Source: Planctomyces sp. | GTDB lineage: Bacteria; Planctomycetota; Planctomycetia; Planctomycetales; Planctomycetaceae | Direction: 5' to 3' | NCBI GenBank assembly: GCA_027483405.1 | Contig: JAIXUU010000311.1 | Location: 1 to 32,587 of the forward strand | DNA: 32,587 nt | In this document: positions 32,232-32,587 of the stretch, piece by piece | Numbering within the stretch: position 1 is the first letter of the stretch | Layout: every line of letters begins with the position of its first letter | Position numbers and translations under genes: made by a program | The notes under the pieces: model-generated | What the model was told of the DNA's origin: nothing | Database searches by the model: none | The model's input: only the letters and a program-made list of their open reading frames with translations

Positions 32232-32489
32232 ATGCGTGTCTGGCTGCTGATTGGCTGTTTGTGGTTGTTGGTTTCTCCGTTTGTTGCCCAGGACGAACCT
32301 ACGCAGCGGGTGGCGGCTGTGGTGAACATACCCGGCTGTGTGGCGGTTTGGGATTTTATGAAGCGGGAACCTGTAGATGAGCGGCGGTTTCTGGCACAGC
32401 GCCTCCGCGCCAGATCGTTCATGATCCAACTCATCGCCGAGGTCGCGTCGATACGCATCCTGAACGCTTCAAATTGCCCACTCACATAA
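32232..32489 (+). CDS. Truncated-looking secreted protein start
   Basis: 85 aa from ATG 32232. Signal peptide MRVWLLIGCLWLLVSPFVAQ is followed by DEPTQRVAAVVNIPGCVAVWDF and KREPVDERRFLA. The phrase PGCVAVWDF resembles the beginning of planctomycete LamG/concanavalin-like secreted proteins several hundred residues long. From about residue 57 (QRLRARSFMIQLIAEV) the sequence changes character and ends at a stop after 28 more residues. It may be a gene cut by a rearrangement near 32400. No clear ribosome-binding site. No certain function. Confidence 0.5.
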   Translation: MRVWLLIGCLWLLVSPFVAQDEPTQRVAAVVNIPGCVAVWDFMKREPVDERRFLAQRLRARSFMIQLIAEVASIRILNASNCPLT

Positions 32490-32534
32490 ACGGCCAGCGG
32501 AGAGGATACAAACCTCTACTGAATAAGGAATACA

Positions 32535-32557
32535 GGTAGCTCGACGACGAGCAACCT
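32535..32557. repeat. Hairpin near window end
   Basis: AGGT-A-GCTCG and CGAGC-A-ACCT flank an ACGA loop: nine base pairs with one A-A mismatch. It lies about 45 nt beyond the truncated ORF, in sequence without a recognisable gene. It could mark the edge of a rearranged or inserted segment, but this is speculative. Confidence 0.4.
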
Positions 32558-32587
32558 ATGCCACTCTGCGATCTGTTTATTGCACAA

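Overview
The window looks like chromosomal DNA from a member of the Planctomycetes, probably order Planctomycetales and Planctopirus-like, though the genus is a guess. The evidence is a run of three small secreted protein genes of planctomycete type, Tat-signal Gfo/Idh/MocA and FAD oxidoreductases, an LptD-like outer-membrane protein, a cysteine-rich CAAP-repeat secreted protein, a Uma2-family gene, and intergenic spacers full of hairpin-forming dispersed repeats. No rRNA, tRNA, CRISPR array or intact transposase was found. All family calls come from reading the translations; no database search was possible.

Layout. 1-800: spacer with a dispersed hairpin repeat, then a Uma2-family gene (-) broken by one in-frame TGA. 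906-4487 (-): a very large FtsX-type permease. 4776-6080 (+): a DadA-like FAD oxidoreductase. 6081-6454: convergent spacer with two hairpin repeats. 6455-7054 (-): RuvX/YqgF with a basic insertion. 7400-11122 (+): LptD-like protein followed closely by a diacylglycerol-kinase-like membrane protein that lacks the catalytic glutamate. 11308-15721 (-): a type IIA topoisomerase pair, A subunit upstream of B subunit. 16095-18517 (+): three consecutive secreted proteins ending in a strong intrinsic terminator. 19194-21605 (-): Tat-exported Gfo/Idh/MocA protein and a six-helix membrane protein. 22288-22878 (-): Cys-rich repeat protein. 23351-28409 (+): GAF-PP2C phosphatase, L-serine dehydratase, Tat-exported FAD oxidoreductase, and a small membrane-anchored protein. 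28478-32587: palindromes and a decayed YhcG/DUF1016 nuclease fragment, then a sulfatase and a secreted HAD phosphatase, then an apparently truncated secreted ORF.

How the genes work together. Most neighbours are independent housekeeping or accessory genes. The clear units are the topoisomerase pair (probable operon), the LptD-like/DgkA-like pair (27-nt gap, envelope biogenesis), the secreted trio (co-directional, shared terminator), and the sulfatase/HAD pair (periplasmic removal of sulfate and perhaps phosphate), which lies between gene debris and may have been acquired.

The best candidate for an undescribed system is the secreted trio. The other points worth checking are the quinolone-pocket substitutions in both topoisomerase subunits, the catalytically altered DgkA-like protein beside LptD, and two families of hairpin repeat, each present as two copies 36/38 identical. 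I found no convincing new defence system or mobile element.
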